A DNA stretch of 64,000 bases from Gracilibacillus kekensis. GTDB taxonomy: Bacteria > Bacillota > Bacilli > Bacillales > Amphibacillaceae. The translations under genes and the position numbers were made by a program. The first letter of the stretch is position 1. Every line of letters starts with the position of its first letter. Below, piece by piece: positions 18,201-25,714 of this stretch. Under the pieces are notes generated by a model. The model saw only the letters and a list, made by a program, of their open reading frames with translations. It was not told the origin of the DNA and did not search any database. The stretch spans positions 62,001 through 126,000 of the forward strand of contig NZ_FRCZ01000004.1 in NCBI RefSeq assembly GCF_900143085.1, in the 5' to 3' direction.

Positions 18201-18829
18201 CGATTGAAGAGTTAGGTAATGTTAATCTAGGTGCGATTGATGAATATGAAAGAATAAAAGAAAGATATGAATTTTTAACTAGCCAGCAAGAAGACTTGGT
18301 AGAAGCAAAAAGAACCCTTTATGATATTATAGCTGAGATGGATGAAGAAATGACTCGACGTTTTGAAGAGACTTTCACCCAAATTAAAGATGAATTCACG
18401 GTGGTTTTCCAACGCTTATTTGGTGGAGGACATGCCGAGTTAAAATTAACGGATCCAGCTCAACTATTAGATACGGGTGTCGATATTATTGCTCAACCAC
18501 CAGGGAAAAAGCTGCAGCAATTAGGTTTATTATCAGGTGGAGAAAGAGCTTTGACCGCTATTGCTTTATTATTTGCAATATTACGCGTCCGTCCTGTTCC
18601 GTTTTGTGTACTTGATGAAGTAGAAGCTGCTTTAGACGAAGCAAATGTTACTCGCTTTGCGCAATATCTAAAACATTACAGTGAAAACACACAATTTATT
18701 GTGATCACCCATCGAAAAGGTACAATGGAAGAATCGGATGTATTATATGGTGTTACGATGCAAGAATCTGGTGTATCAAGATTGGTATCTGTGAAATTAG
18801 AAGAAGCACCAGAGTTATTAAAAACATAA
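15263..18829 (+). CDS. smc: Chromosome segregation protein SMC
   Basis: SMC forms the condensin core with ScpA and ScpB and organises the chromosome. From ATG 15263 it has 1188 residues, close to the usual size. The Walker A GPNGSGKSNITDA is at residues 31-43. Two long coiled-coil arms rich in Q, E and K flank a hinge at roughly 500-680 (ends near GDVVNPGGSMSGGA). The C-terminal ABC signature LLSGGERALTAIALL and Walker B CVLDEVEAALDE complete the head. An upstream in-frame ATG at 15209 lacks a binding site, whereas AGGGG precedes 15263. ftsY follows after 16 bases. Confidence 0.97.
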   Translation: MYLKQLDTIGFKSFAERVKIEFVTGVTAVVGPNGSGKSNITDAIRWVLGEQSAKSLRGVKMEDIIFQGSETRKALNVAEVTLVLDNSDNRLPVDYQEVSVTRRVYRSGESEFLMNKQPCRLKDITELFLDSGLGREAFSIISQGKVEEILSSKSEERRVIFEEAAGVLKYKNRKKQAEYKLAETQENLNRVEDIIYEIDGQLEPLEQQATIAKEYLTQKERLKNIEVGLLAKEIEHLNDQWEHSQKDIDEKKQSLTNKQQWVESRYSENSQYKEQIHQVDEKITKLQEELLVVTQELEGLEGNKKIFRERLHHFQENKEKIEQEITETEKKKEILIQKVEDEQQLLVQSRQQNQQVSKQIQLAEEQLEKGKNTIEEDIESLKSDYIELLNEQAAKRNEKNSIQQQLDRMKGKESVQSSKWQHLHQERIKLRDNVEEVEGTLNNQEQQLHKFQTEYDQVDRKITVESKLLDDMQQKLFKGYQMVENLKSKKEMLEDLKEDFQGFYYGVKEVLKAREQKVLSGIHGAIPELIEFDDNLVDAMETALGAQAQHIVVDSEKSAREAIKWLKKTNKGRATFLPITSMKPKQLPSNMISMLEDDKDYLGVAVDLINFDDRYKAVMQALLGNVIISTTLASANKFAQQTGRRYRIVTLDGDVVNPGGSMSGGAKKKNNQSLFTRDRELKNLSKKYKEYQLRVRDYESQINSQKEELKRLEANKSEQLEQLEEMKATYQLHHSNYKEWKLSLEHLNDQLSIYDQDKMQQEEDRKYLVKQADQIEQSLLTLQEKLKSLDSQIEELTDQHQNFEAQEEQLKQKLQALRVQQAETRSQLSNQKEKAENAQADVTEIKLALEDKQNQLRQLIEVKNNQQTEAEIVQEIKEKRIEKDKKQENLQLIRDNRSETQQKITTLEESIKQVQKEIADLQQEIQSIEIKRNRLDLDLENRLQFLETEYNITFEKAKIDFEQPEHLDEAKQQVKLIKKSIEELGNVNLGAIDEYERIKERYEFLTSQQEDLVEAKRTLYDIIAEMDEEMTRRFEETFTQIKDEFTVVFQRLFGGGHAELKLTDPAQLLDTGVDIIAQPPGKKLQQLGLLSGGERALTAIALLFAILRVRPVPFCVLDEVEAALDEANVTRFAQYLKHYSENTQFIVITHRKGTMEESDVLYGVTMQESGVSRLVSVKLEEAPELLKT

Positions 18830-18845
18830 TAAAGGAGGTAAAAAT

Positions 18846-19841
18846 ATGAGTTTCTTTAAAAAATTAAAAGAAAAATTCCAAACAAATGAAGAAAATGAAG
18901 AAGTATCTGACAAATATAAAGATGGCCTTAGTAAGACGAGAAAATCTTTTTCTGAAAAAATTAATGATCTCGTTGCACGATATCGCACAGTAGATGAAGA
19001 ATTCTTTGAAGACCTAGAAGAAGTACTTATTTCTGCTGATGTTGGTGTATCTACTGTAATGGAGTTAATTGAAGAATTAGAAATGGAAGTTAAAAGACAG
19101 AACATCAAAGATACGAAAGAAGTTAAGCAGGTTATTTCAGAAAAATTAGTTGAAATTTATCAAGGTGATGATGATCAAGAGGATCATACAGACTTAAATT
19201 TGCAAGAAAATGAATTGACGATCATTCTTTTTGTTGGTGTAAATGGTGTAGGAAAAACTACTACGATTGGAAAATTAGCGCATCAATTGAAATCAGAAGG
19301 TAAAGAAGTAATATTAACGGCTGGTGATACCTTCCGTGCTGGTGCCATTGAGCAATTAAATGAATGGGGTAAGCGTGTCGGTGTCGATGTAATTAAACAT
19401 AGCGAAGGAAGTGATCCGGCAGCAGTTATTTATGATGGTATTCAAGCGGCAAAATCACGACAAGCAGATGTGTTATTGTGTGACACAGCAGGTCGCCTGC
19501 AAAATAAAGTGAACCTTATGAATGAATTATCCAAAGTGAAAAGAGTAATAGAGAGAGAAGTTCCTAATGCTCCTCATGAAGTGTTATTAGTTTTAGATGC
19601 AACTACTGGTCAAAATGCTTTAAGTCAAGCTAAAACATTTTCTCAAGCAACCGATGTTTCTGGTATTGTATTAACGAAACTAGATGGTACAGCTAAAGGT
19701 GGTATCGTGTTAGCAATTAGAAATGAGCTCGGTATTCCAGTTAAATTGGTAGGATTGGGTGAAAAAATGACAGATTTGCAAGAGTTTGATCCCCATGCCT
19801 TTGTTTATGGACTATTTGCTGATATGCTGGAAGAGGAATAA
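18846..19841 (+). CDS. ftsY: Signal recognition particle receptor FtsY
   Basis: FtsY docks SRP-ribosome complexes at the membrane. The 331-residue protein has a short, charged N-terminal region and then the NG GTPase domain: G1 VGVNGVGKTTTIGKLA, G3 DTAGRLQ and G4 TKLDGTAKGG. The acidic A domain of proteobacterial FtsY is absent, as is normal for Bacillus. AAAGGAGG gives a strong start. The gene is in the smc transcript and upstream of ylxM-ffh. Confidence 0.97.
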   Translation: MSFFKKLKEKFQTNEENEEVSDKYKDGLSKTRKSFSEKINDLVARYRTVDEEFFEDLEEVLISADVGVSTVMELIEELEMEVKRQNIKDTKEVKQVISEKLVEIYQGDDDQEDHTDLNLQENELTIILFVGVNGVGKTTTIGKLAHQLKSEGKEVILTAGDTFRAGAIEQLNEWGKRVGVDVIKHSEGSDPAAVIYDGIQAAKSRQADVLLCDTAGRLQNKVNLMNELSKVKRVIEREVPNAPHEVLLVLDATTGQNALSQAKTFSQATDVSGIVLTKLDGTAKGGIVLAIRNELGIPVKLVGLGEKMTDLQEFDPHAFVYGLFADMLEEE

Positions 19842-19850
19842 CCTTTAGGC

Positions 19851-19880
19851 TTGACAGTGCTTGTTTATCATGAGTAGACT
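19851..19880 (+). promoter_or_regulatory. Possible sigma-A promoter of ylxM-ffh
   Basis: A perfect TTGACA (19851-19856) is followed after 18 bases by TAGACT (19875-19880), in the 78-base gap after ftsY. The -10 is only a partial match. Confidence 0.45.
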
Positions 19881-19919
19881 TTAGTGTAAAGGTATTTTAC
19901 TTAACGAGGAGTCCTTTCT

Positions 19920-20243
19920 ATGTTAGAAAAAACGACAAGGATTAATGCTCTTTATGATTTTTATCACAAATTACTAACAGATAAACAAAGAAATTATATG
20001 GAGATGTATTATTTAGAAGATTTTTCTCTAGGAGAAATTTCTGAGACGGCAAATGTATCAAGACAAGCGATATATGATAATATTCGTCGGACAGAGCAAA
20101 TGTTAGAGGAATATGAGAAGAAATTAGGCTTATATCAGAAATTTTTGAAACGACAAGAATTATTGCTTGAATTGAGCGACATGATCGGCGATAAAGATCA
20201 AACATTTAAAAATAAAATTAGTAAGATAATTGAAATGGAATAG
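19920..20243 (+). CDS. ylxM: UPF0122 family DNA-binding protein YlxM
   Basis: YlxM is a small helix-turn-helix protein encoded just ahead of ffh in many Firmicutes. In Streptococcus mutans the homologue modulates SRP function; its role in bacilli is less certain. The 107-residue product begins with a sigma-70 region 4-like fold ([39 protein letters not shown]) and continues in a helical tail. It follows the strong binding site GAGGAG and sits 12 bases before the ffh start. Confidence 0.93.
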   Translation: MLEKTTRINALYDFYHKLLTDKQRNYMEMYYLEDFSLGEISETANVSRQAIYDNIRRTEQMLEEYEKKLGLYQKFLKRQELLLELSDMIGDKDQTFKNKISKIIEME

Positions 20244-20255
20244 GGGGCATTGTCT

Positions 20256-21617
20256 ATGGCATTTGAAGGTTTAGCCGACCGCCTGCAGAATACGATACAG
20301 AAAATTAAGGGAAAAGGTAAAGTAACCGAACAAGATGTCAAAGAAATGACTAGAGAGGTTCGACTAGCACTTTTAGAAGCGGATGTTAACTTCAAAGTTG
20401 TGAAAGACTTTGTTAAAAAAGTAAAAGAACGTGCAATTGGACAGGAAGTTATGGAAAGCTTAACACCTGGTCAACAAGTCATTAAAGTAGTAAAAGAAGA
20501 ATTAACAGCTTTAATGGGTGGCGATGAAAGTAAAATTGCTGTTGCTGATAAACCCCCTACTGTCATCATGATGGTAGGTCTGCAAGGTGCAGGTAAAACA
20601 ACCACAACTGGTAAACTGGCCAATCTTTTGCGAAAGAAATATAACCGTAAACCATTATTGGTAGCTGCTGACGTATATCGGCCAGCAGCAATCGACCAAT
20701 TAGAAACACTAGGTAAACAGTTGAGCATGCCGGTATATTCTGAGGGAACCGATGCAAATCCGGTCGATATTGTTAATAACGCAATGGCACATGCCAAAGA
20801 AGAACATTTGGATTATGTGTTAATCGATACCGCTGGTCGATTGCACATCGACAATGATCTAATGGATGAATTAGTTCAAATTAAACAAAATGTAAATCCT
20901 GATGAAGTATTTTTAGTGGTCGATTCGATGACTGGTCAAGATGCTGTAAATGTTGCGGAAAGCTTTAACGAACAGTTAGAAGTATCAGGTGTGGTGCTTA
21001 CGAAACTAGATGGTGATACTCGTGGTGGTGCTGCTCTTTCCATTAAAGCTGTTACAGATAAGCCGATCAAGTTCGCTGGTATGGGTGAGAAATTAGATCA
21101 AATCGAAGTGTTCCATCCTGAGCGTATGGCTTCTCGGATCCTCGGGATGGGTGATGTTCTGTCCTTAATCGAAAAGGCCCAGGACAATGTAGATGAAAAA
21201 AGAGCCAAAGAACTAGAAGAGAAAATGCGTTCAGCTACTTTCACATTCGATGACTTTTTAGAACAAATGAGTCAAGTGAAAAATATGGGACCACTTGACG
21301 AATTGATGGATATGATTCCTGGTGCAAACAAGATGAAAGGTCTCAAAAATGTCGACTTTGATGAGAAACAAATTGCCCATGTAGAAGCGATCATTCAATC
21401 AATGACTGCAAAAGAGCGTCAAGATCCTAGTTTAATGAATGCAGGTAGAAGAAAACGAATAGCTAAAGGTTCCGGACGTTCTGTTTCAGAAGTAAATCGA
21501 TTGTTAAAACAGTTTGAAGAGATGAAGAAAATGATGAAACAGATGACAAATATGCAACAAGGGAAGAAAGGGAAAAAGGGTAAAAAACCAAAAGGATTAA
21601 ATTTTCCATTCATGTAA
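20256..21617 (+). CDS. ffh: Signal recognition particle protein Ffh
   Basis: Ffh binds 4.5S/6S RNA and signal sequences as they leave the ribosome. The start MAFEGLADRLQ equals the B. subtilis start; the ATG at 20256 is 8 bases after AGGGGG, better than the TTG at 20250. The N and G domains carry GLQGAGKTTTTGKLA, DTAGRLH and TKLDGDTRGG. The methionine-rich M domain has the RNA-binding RRKRIAKGSGRSV, and the C-terminus is lysine-rich. The length is 453 residues. Confidence 0.97.
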   Translation: MAFEGLADRLQNTIQKIKGKGKVTEQDVKEMTREVRLALLEADVNFKVVKDFVKKVKERAIGQEVMESLTPGQQVIKVVKEELTALMGGDESKIAVADKPPTVIMMVGLQGAGKTTTTGKLANLLRKKYNRKPLLVAADVYRPAAIDQLETLGKQLSMPVYSEGTDANPVDIVNNAMAHAKEEHLDYVLIDTAGRLHIDNDLMDELVQIKQNVNPDEVFLVVDSMTGQDAVNVAESFNEQLEVSGVVLTKLDGDTRGGAALSIKAVTDKPIKFAGMGEKLDQIEVFHPERMASRILGMGDVLSLIEKAQDNVDEKRAKELEEKMRSATFTFDDFLEQMSQVKNMGPLDELMDMIPGANKMKGLKNVDFDEKQIAHVEAIIQSMTAKERQDPSLMNAGRRKRIAKGSGRSVSEVNRLLKQFEEMKKMMKQMTNMQQGKKGKKGKKPKGLNFPFM

Positions 21618-21628
21618 GGTAAAAACCC

Positions 21629-21657
21629 TTTACAGACTAAAATAAATCTGATACAAT
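21629..21657 (+). promoter_or_regulatory. Sigma-A promoter of rpsP-khpA
   Basis: TTTACA (21629-21634) and TACAAT (21652-21657) are exactly 17 bases apart, 39 bases before the rpsP ATG. Confidence 0.75.
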
Positions 21658-21695
21658 TCTATCTTGTGTGAGATATTTATATGGAGGTGTTATAT

Positions 21696-21965
21696 ATGGC
21701 AGTTAAAATTCGCTTAAAGCGTATGGGTTCTAAAAGAAATCCTTTCTATCGTATCGTAGTTGCGGATTCTCGTTCACCACGTGATGGACGTATTATCGAG
21801 CAAATTGGAACATATAATCCGGTTGCTAACCCGGTTGAAGTGAAATTAGATGATGAAAAAGCACTTGATTGGATGACAAAAGGTGCGAAACCAAGTGATA
21901 CGGTGCGTAATTTATTCTCAAACGAAGGCATCATGAAGAAATTCCACGAATCAAAAAATCAATAA
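21696..21965 (+). CDS. rpsP: 30S ribosomal protein S16
   Basis: The 89-residue product begins [19 protein letters not shown], diagnostic of S16, a small-subunit assembly protein. The ATG at 21696 follows GGAGGTG with 8 bases between. khpA follows 19 bases after the stop. Confidence 0.98.
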   Translation: MAVKIRLKRMGSKRNPFYRIVVADSRSPRDGRIIEQIGTYNPVANPVEVKLDDEKALDWMTKGAKPSDTVRNLFSNEGIMKKFHESKNQ

Positions 21966-21984
21966 CAAAGTGATGTGATTCGCG

Positions 21985-22212
21985 ATGAAATCTTTGATTG
22001 AAACAATAGTAGAACCATTAGTCGATCACCCGGCAGAAATTGTTGTCACGGAAAGAGAAGAGGAAAACAAAATTGTTTACCATCTCGAAGTGCATGAAAA
22101 TGATGTTGGTAAAGTGATCGGTAAAAATGGGCGCATTGCAAAATCAATACGAACAGTTGTATACGCAGCTGGAATGAAATCTAACAAGAAAATCTACTTA
22201 GATATCATGTAA
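21985..22212 (+). CDS. khpA: KH-domain RNA-binding protein KhpA (YlqC)
   Basis: KhpA is a 75-residue single KH-domain protein that, in other Firmicutes, pairs with KhpB/Jag and affects cell wall growth and RNA handling. The KH signature VIGKNGRIAKSIRTVV is at about residues 39-54. It ends a short rpsP-khpA unit and is followed directly by a terminator. Confidence 0.95.
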   Translation: MKSLIETIVEPLVDHPAEIVVTEREEENKIVYHLEVHENDVGKVIGKNGRIAKSIRTVVYAAGMKSNKKIYLDIM

Positions 22213-22243
22213 AAAAGAGGGCGGGCAACCACCCTCTTTTTTG
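22211..22243 (+). terminator. Intrinsic terminator after khpA
   Basis: AAAAAAGAGGG (22211-22221) pairs with CCCTCTTTTTT (22232-22242); the stem overlaps the khpA stop codon and ends in a T run. Confidence 0.88.
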
Positions 22244-22278
22244 TGTAAAAATAATCTGTAAAAATGTATATAAAAACT

Positions 22279-22773
22279 AAACTGCGAAGTTCCAAATGTG
22301 GTAATTTTGAATGAAATTGTATGCGTACCAACCGCTCCGGCTTGCCCACTTCGCTTTCCAGGGGGAGCGTCTTCAGCTAACTTTGTAAAGAAGATCACTT
22401 TACAAAGTGGATCTTCAGATCGCGCTAATCCCCAAGGAGTCGAAGTGGACGCCTGCGCTAGGTCAAATTCTACAATGAATGCGAGAATTGAAATAATGAC
22501 TCTTAAATCATTATCCCAATATTCTTATAGACAGCTCAGAATGATCACTGTAGCAACCGTTGTAGAACCTATTAATAGCGTAGGCCGCCCACTTTCACTC
22601 CTGTGGGAATGTTTTCCCTGAAGATCCACTTTTTCAAGCGTGCTTGAAAAAGTTAGCTGAAGGGAAAAACCCACGGAAAGGGAAGTGGGCAGCCGGAGCG
22701 GATGTCTAGTAAATAAATCGTTTCAAGATTACTACTTCAGCTAATTAATTTACAACAATTTACATCGAAGTTT
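22279..22773. repeat. Composite intergenic repeat, copy 5 (inverted match of copy 4)
   Basis: The left end AAACTGCGAAGT is intact and the right end ACATCGAAGTTT is slightly degraded. The first half-unit (about 22330-22465) has inner stem ACTTTGTAAAG / CTTTACAAAGT. The inverted second half-unit (about 22560-22705) has inner stem TTTTTCAAGC / GCTTGAAAAA and outer stem CCACTTTC / GGAAGTGG. Read in reverse it aligns with the copy at 14352-14847 along its whole length, including the spacer between the halves. The remaining 146 bases up to ylqD show no gene. Confidence 0.85.
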
Positions 22774-22919
22774 GTGTCTATTGTGACATAATATATGATG
22801 TTTTATTAGTTTATTATTAGTTGGTTCTGTTTTTTTAGGCACTTGCGCTTTGGTTTGTTGACGTGCTATTCTTTTGTTAGGTATGTCCATACTTTTCTGG
22901 TATGAGGGAGAGGCTAAAT

Positions 22920-23306
22920 ATGAATATTATAAAAAAGGTAGCCGTTAAAAAAATTGTTACTGAGGATAGTAAGGCACAGCTAAGAGAAGAATATCAACTG
23001 AAAATTTTTAAATTGGAACAAGAGTGTGAGCGATTAAAATTTGAACAGAAAAAATTAGAACATCAGGCAACCAATAAGAAAGCAGACATAACGCATCGAT
23101 TTTATAAAGAAATATCCAATCGCAAAGATCAGATAAAATGGAACAAATACAAACTAGAGCAATTAGAGATTTTACCAACTGGCAGCGAAATTAACGATGG
23201 AGAAGTGGAAGCAATGATTGAAATTGAAGAAGGTATGAATTGGGATGATTTATCTGAGCATAAAACAATCATTGTCAAAGATGGCATTATAACTAAAATT
23301 ACATAA
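22920..23306 (+). CDS. ylqD: YlqD family protein
   Basis: YlqD is a small conserved Bacillaceae protein of unknown function. The 128-residue product has a lysine-rich N-terminus, a strongly charged central helix likely to form a coiled coil (about 20-85; e.g. KIFKLEQECERLKFEQKK), and a C-terminal part resembling a small beta domain (EIEEGMNWDDLSEHKTIIVKDG). The ATG at 22920 follows AGGGAGAGG. It precedes rimM by 19 bases, as in B. subtilis, so a translation-related role is possible but unproven. Confidence 0.88.
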   Translation: MNIIKKVAVKKIVTEDSKAQLREEYQLKIFKLEQECERLKFEQKKLEHQATNKKADITHRFYKEISNRKDQIKWNKYKLEQLEILPTGSEINDGEVEAMIEIEEGMNWDDLSEHKTIIVKDGIITKIT

Positions 23307-23325
23307 ATAGGTGGTTTTGAAATAA

Positions 23326-23832
23326 ATGGAGCTTTTAAAGGTAGGAAAAATAGTCAATACACATGGTATAAAGGGTGAGATCAAAGTTTTAAGAATAACG
23401 GACTTTGAGGATCGTTTTGAGTTAGGATTAAAGTTAGTGATAAAAGATAATGATAATCTATTGGAAGTCACCATTGACGGTCATCGCATTCATAAAAACT
23501 TCGATTTATTACACCTAAAGGGCTATGAAAACATAAATGATGTGGAACAGTATAAAGGTGCATTTCTATTCATTAAAAAAGAGGAAGCAACTGAATTGGA
23601 TGATAATGAATTCTACTATCATGAAATAATTGGTTGCAGTGTTGAAACAACGAGCGGTGAAATAATTGGTAATGTGACCGAAATACTGTCACCAGGTGCT
23701 AATGATGTATGGGTTGTTAAAAACAATAAGGGAAAAGAATATTTAATTCCTTATATTGAACAAGTAGTGAAAGAAGTGGATACAAACGAGCAATTAATTA
23801 AAATAGAACCAATGGAAGGGCTATTTGAATAA
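23326..23832 (+). CDS. rimM: Ribosome maturation factor RimM
   Basis: RimM binds S19 and helps mature the 30S head. The 168-residue protein has the N-terminal [16 protein letters not shown] motif and a C-terminal PRC-barrel domain ([20 protein letters not shown], then [14 protein letters not shown]). Its stop overlaps the trmD start by one base (TAATG), so the pair is translationally coupled. Confidence 0.97.
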   Translation: MELLKVGKIVNTHGIKGEIKVLRITDFEDRFELGLKLVIKDNDNLLEVTIDGHRIHKNFDLLHLKGYENINDVEQYKGAFLFIKKEEATELDDNEFYYHEIIGCSVETTSGEIIGNVTEILSPGANDVWVVKNNKGKEYLIPYIEQVVKEVDTNEQLIKIEPMEGLFE

Positions 23833-24575
23833 TGAGAATTGATATACTGTCGTTATTTCCAGAAATGTTTGAGGGAGTTTTACAATCTTCTATTTTGAAA
23901 AAAGCCCACCAATCTGGAGCATTTCAATATAATTATGTAAACTTTCGTGATTATACAGATAATAAGCATAATAAAGTAGACGATTATCCTTATGGTGGGG
24001 GGGCAGGAATGGTTTTAAAACCACAGCCAATTTTTGATGCGGTGGAAGCTATTGAGCAGAAAACAACGAAAAAGCCACGTGTTATCTTAATGTGTCCTCA
24101 AGGGCAACCCTACAATCAAAAAAAAGCGGAAGAATTGGCGAAGGAAGAACATTTAATATTTATTTGTGGTCACTATGAAGGCTATGATGAACGAATACGT
24201 ACAAATCTTGTTACGGATGAAATTTCCATTGGAGACTATGTGCTGACTGGTGGAGAACTAGGTGCAATGGTAGTGATGGATAGTGTGGTTCGATTATTAC
24301 CTGGAGTGCTTGGTAATGATGATTCTGCAATTCAAGATTCCTTTTCTACCGGTTTATTAGAGCACCCGCATTATACGAGACCTGCAGATTTTCGTGGTTT
24401 AAAAGTACCTGACGTTTTACTATCGGGGAATCACGCTCATATTGACGAATGGAGACGCAAGGAAGCATTAAAAAGAACGTATTTTAGAAGGAACGACTTA
24501 CTAGAGCATCAGGAGTTAACAGATCAAGATCAAAAATGGTTGAAAGAATGGCAAACCTCTCAAGAAAATAGTTGA
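23832..24575 (+). CDS. trmD: tRNA (guanine-N1)-methyltransferase TrmD
   Basis: TrmD makes m1G37 in tRNAs read with CNN and some other codons, preventing +1 frameshifts. The 247-residue protein has the knot-forming motifs [22 protein letters not shown] and [15 protein letters not shown], followed by [12 protein letters not shown]. It is coupled to rimM. The rplS promoter begins inside its last codons. Confidence 0.98.
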   Translation: MRIDILSLFPEMFEGVLQSSILKKAHQSGAFQYNYVNFRDYTDNKHNKVDDYPYGGGAGMVLKPQPIFDAVEAIEQKTTKKPRVILMCPQGQPYNQKKAEELAKEEHLIFICGHYEGYDERIRTNLVTDEISIGDYVLTGGELGAMVVMDSVVRLLPGVLGNDDSAIQDSFSTGLLEHPHYTRPADFRGLKVPDVLLSGNHAHIDEWRRKEALKRTYFRRNDLLEHQELTDQDQKWLKEWQTSQENS

Positions 24576-24600
24576 AAACTAATGCTTGTTGTGATATATT
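24572..24600 (+). promoter_or_regulatory. rplS promoter overlapping the end of trmD
   Basis: TTGAAA (24572-24577) and TATATT (24595-24600) are 17 bases apart, and the -10 is preceded by TGA, an extended -10. The -35 overlaps the trmD stop codon. Transcription would start near 24607, giving rplS a leader of about 90 bases. Confidence 0.7.
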
Positions 24601-24607
24601 GATAGTT

Positions 24608-24692
24608 GTGCTTAAGTGAACGCTTAAGGTATAAAAACGATGTTCCGCTATCGTATAGTTTCGGTAAGAGCATTAGTTTGGAAGGAGTGTAT
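24608..24692 (+). promoter_or_regulatory. Putative L19 autoregulatory leader
   Basis: Two hairpins follow the predicted start: CTTAAG / CTTAAG (24611-24628) and ACGAT / ATCGT with an eight-base loop GTTCCGCT (24637-24654). A structured rplS leader that L19 is thought to bind is known from bacilli (Rfam L19 leader). The position and compact hairpins fit; I could not test it against the covariance model. Confidence 0.55.
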
Positions 24693-24696
24693 CAGA

Positions 24697-25041
24697 ATGC
24701 AACAATTAATCGAAGAAATTACAAAGGATCAACTTAAAACGGACTTACCTGAATTTCGTGCAGGTGATACTGTAAAAGTTCACGTGAAGGTTGTCGAAGG
24801 TAACCGTGAGCGTATCCAGGTATTTGAAGGTGTTGTCATTAAACGCCAAAACGGTGGTATTAGTGAAACATTTACAGTTCGTAAAATTTCTTACGGTGTA
24901 GGGGTTGAGCGTACGTTCCCTGTGCATTCACCACGTCTTGCGAAAATCGAAGTAACTCGTCGTGGTAAAGTTCGTCGTGCTAAGCTTTATTACCTACGTA
25001 ATTTACGTGGTAAAGCAGCTCGTATTAAAGAAATCCGCTAA
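24697..25041 (+). CDS. rplS: 50S ribosomal protein L19
   Basis: L19 lies at the 30S-50S interface. From ATG 24697 it has 114 residues, with [16 protein letters not shown] and the C-terminal [20 protein letters not shown], both diagnostic. AAGGAG precedes the start. The longer frame from 24640 runs through the leader and is not used. Confidence 0.98.
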   Translation: MQQLIEEITKDQLKTDLPEFRAGDTVKVHVKVVEGNRERIQVFEGVVIKRQNGGISETFTVRKISYGVGVERTFPVHSPRLAKIEVTRRGKVRRAKLYYLRNLRGKAARIKEIR

Positions 25042-25050
25042 GTGTATGAT

Positions 25051-25086
25051 AAAAAGGAGCTTGCATTGTCAGGCTCCTTTTTCTTC
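25051..25086 (+). terminator. Intrinsic terminator after rplS
   Basis: AAAAAGGAGC (25051-25060) pairs with GCTCCTTTTT (25073-25082), followed by TCTTCT, 10 bases after the rplS stop. Confidence 0.88.
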
Positions 25087-25136
25087 TATATAATTATCTT
25101 TATAAATCTAGGAACGATGATGGAGGATCTAATTAC

Positions 25137-25688
25137 ATGGCAACAAAAAAGAATGATTGGGTGGACTGGTTAAAGACAATAATTATTACAGCAATCATTG
25201 TGGTTTTGTTTCGTATGTTTATTGCAGTGCCGATCGTAGTTGAAGGTCCATCAATGCTTCCCACATTAGAAAATAAAGATCGATTGATTGTTAATAAATT
25301 CAGTTTAATGTTTAGTGAACCAGATCGTTTTGATGTTGTCGTTTTTCATGCTACTGCAAAGAAGGATTACATAAAAAGGGTGATCGGTCTACCAGGAGAT
25401 ACAATTACATATAAAGATGATCAATTATACATAAATGGTGCGCCTGTTTCTGAACCATTTCTTGACAAAGAAATAGCTAAAGATCGATCAAGATACACTG
25501 CTAATTTTACTTTACAAGATATAGCAGGTAATTCAGAAATAGTTCCAGAAGGACATGTTTTTGTTCTCGGTGATAATAGACCAAATTCTACGGATAGTAG
25601 ACACTTAGGTTATATACCGCTAGATCAGATCGTCGGTATAGCAGGGGTTACGTATTGGCCCTTTGAGAACATAGGATTAGTGCAATAG
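25137..25688 (+). CDS. lepB: Type I signal peptidase
   Basis: This membrane serine protease removes signal peptides from exported proteins. The 183-residue product has one N-terminal membrane helix (about 13-33), the nucleophile Ser39 in GPSMLPTL, the general base Lys80 in YIKRVIGLPGD, and the late box GDNRPNSTDSRHLG. The size and single helix match the Bacillus SipS/SipT type. In B. subtilis no signal peptidase gene lies between rplS and rbgA; other Bacillaceae do have one here. Confidence 0.95.
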   Translation: MATKKNDWVDWLKTIIITAIIVVLFRMFIAVPIVVEGPSMLPTLENKDRLIVNKFSLMFSEPDRFDVVVFHATAKKDYIKRVIGLPGDTITYKDDQLYINGAPVSEPFLDKEIAKDRSRYTANFTLQDIAGNSEIVPEGHVFVLGDNRPNSTDSRHLGYIPLDQIVGIAGVTYWPFENIGLVQ

Positions 25689-25714
25689 TTTTTGCATCAT
25701 GGAGGTGGTTATGT

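Noticed and set aside
22298-22621. 107-codon plus-strand ORF after khpA
   Set aside because: It runs through the composite repeat and its spacer; equivalent ORFs arise from other copies in either direction (2804-3001, 7462-7692, 14634-14825). The shared peptide comes from the repeat sequence and there is no binding site.
22858-22887. Promoter for ylqD-rimM-trmD
   Set aside because: TTGACG is a fair -35, but the sequence 17-18 bases later (TATGTC) is a poor -10; not listed as a feature.
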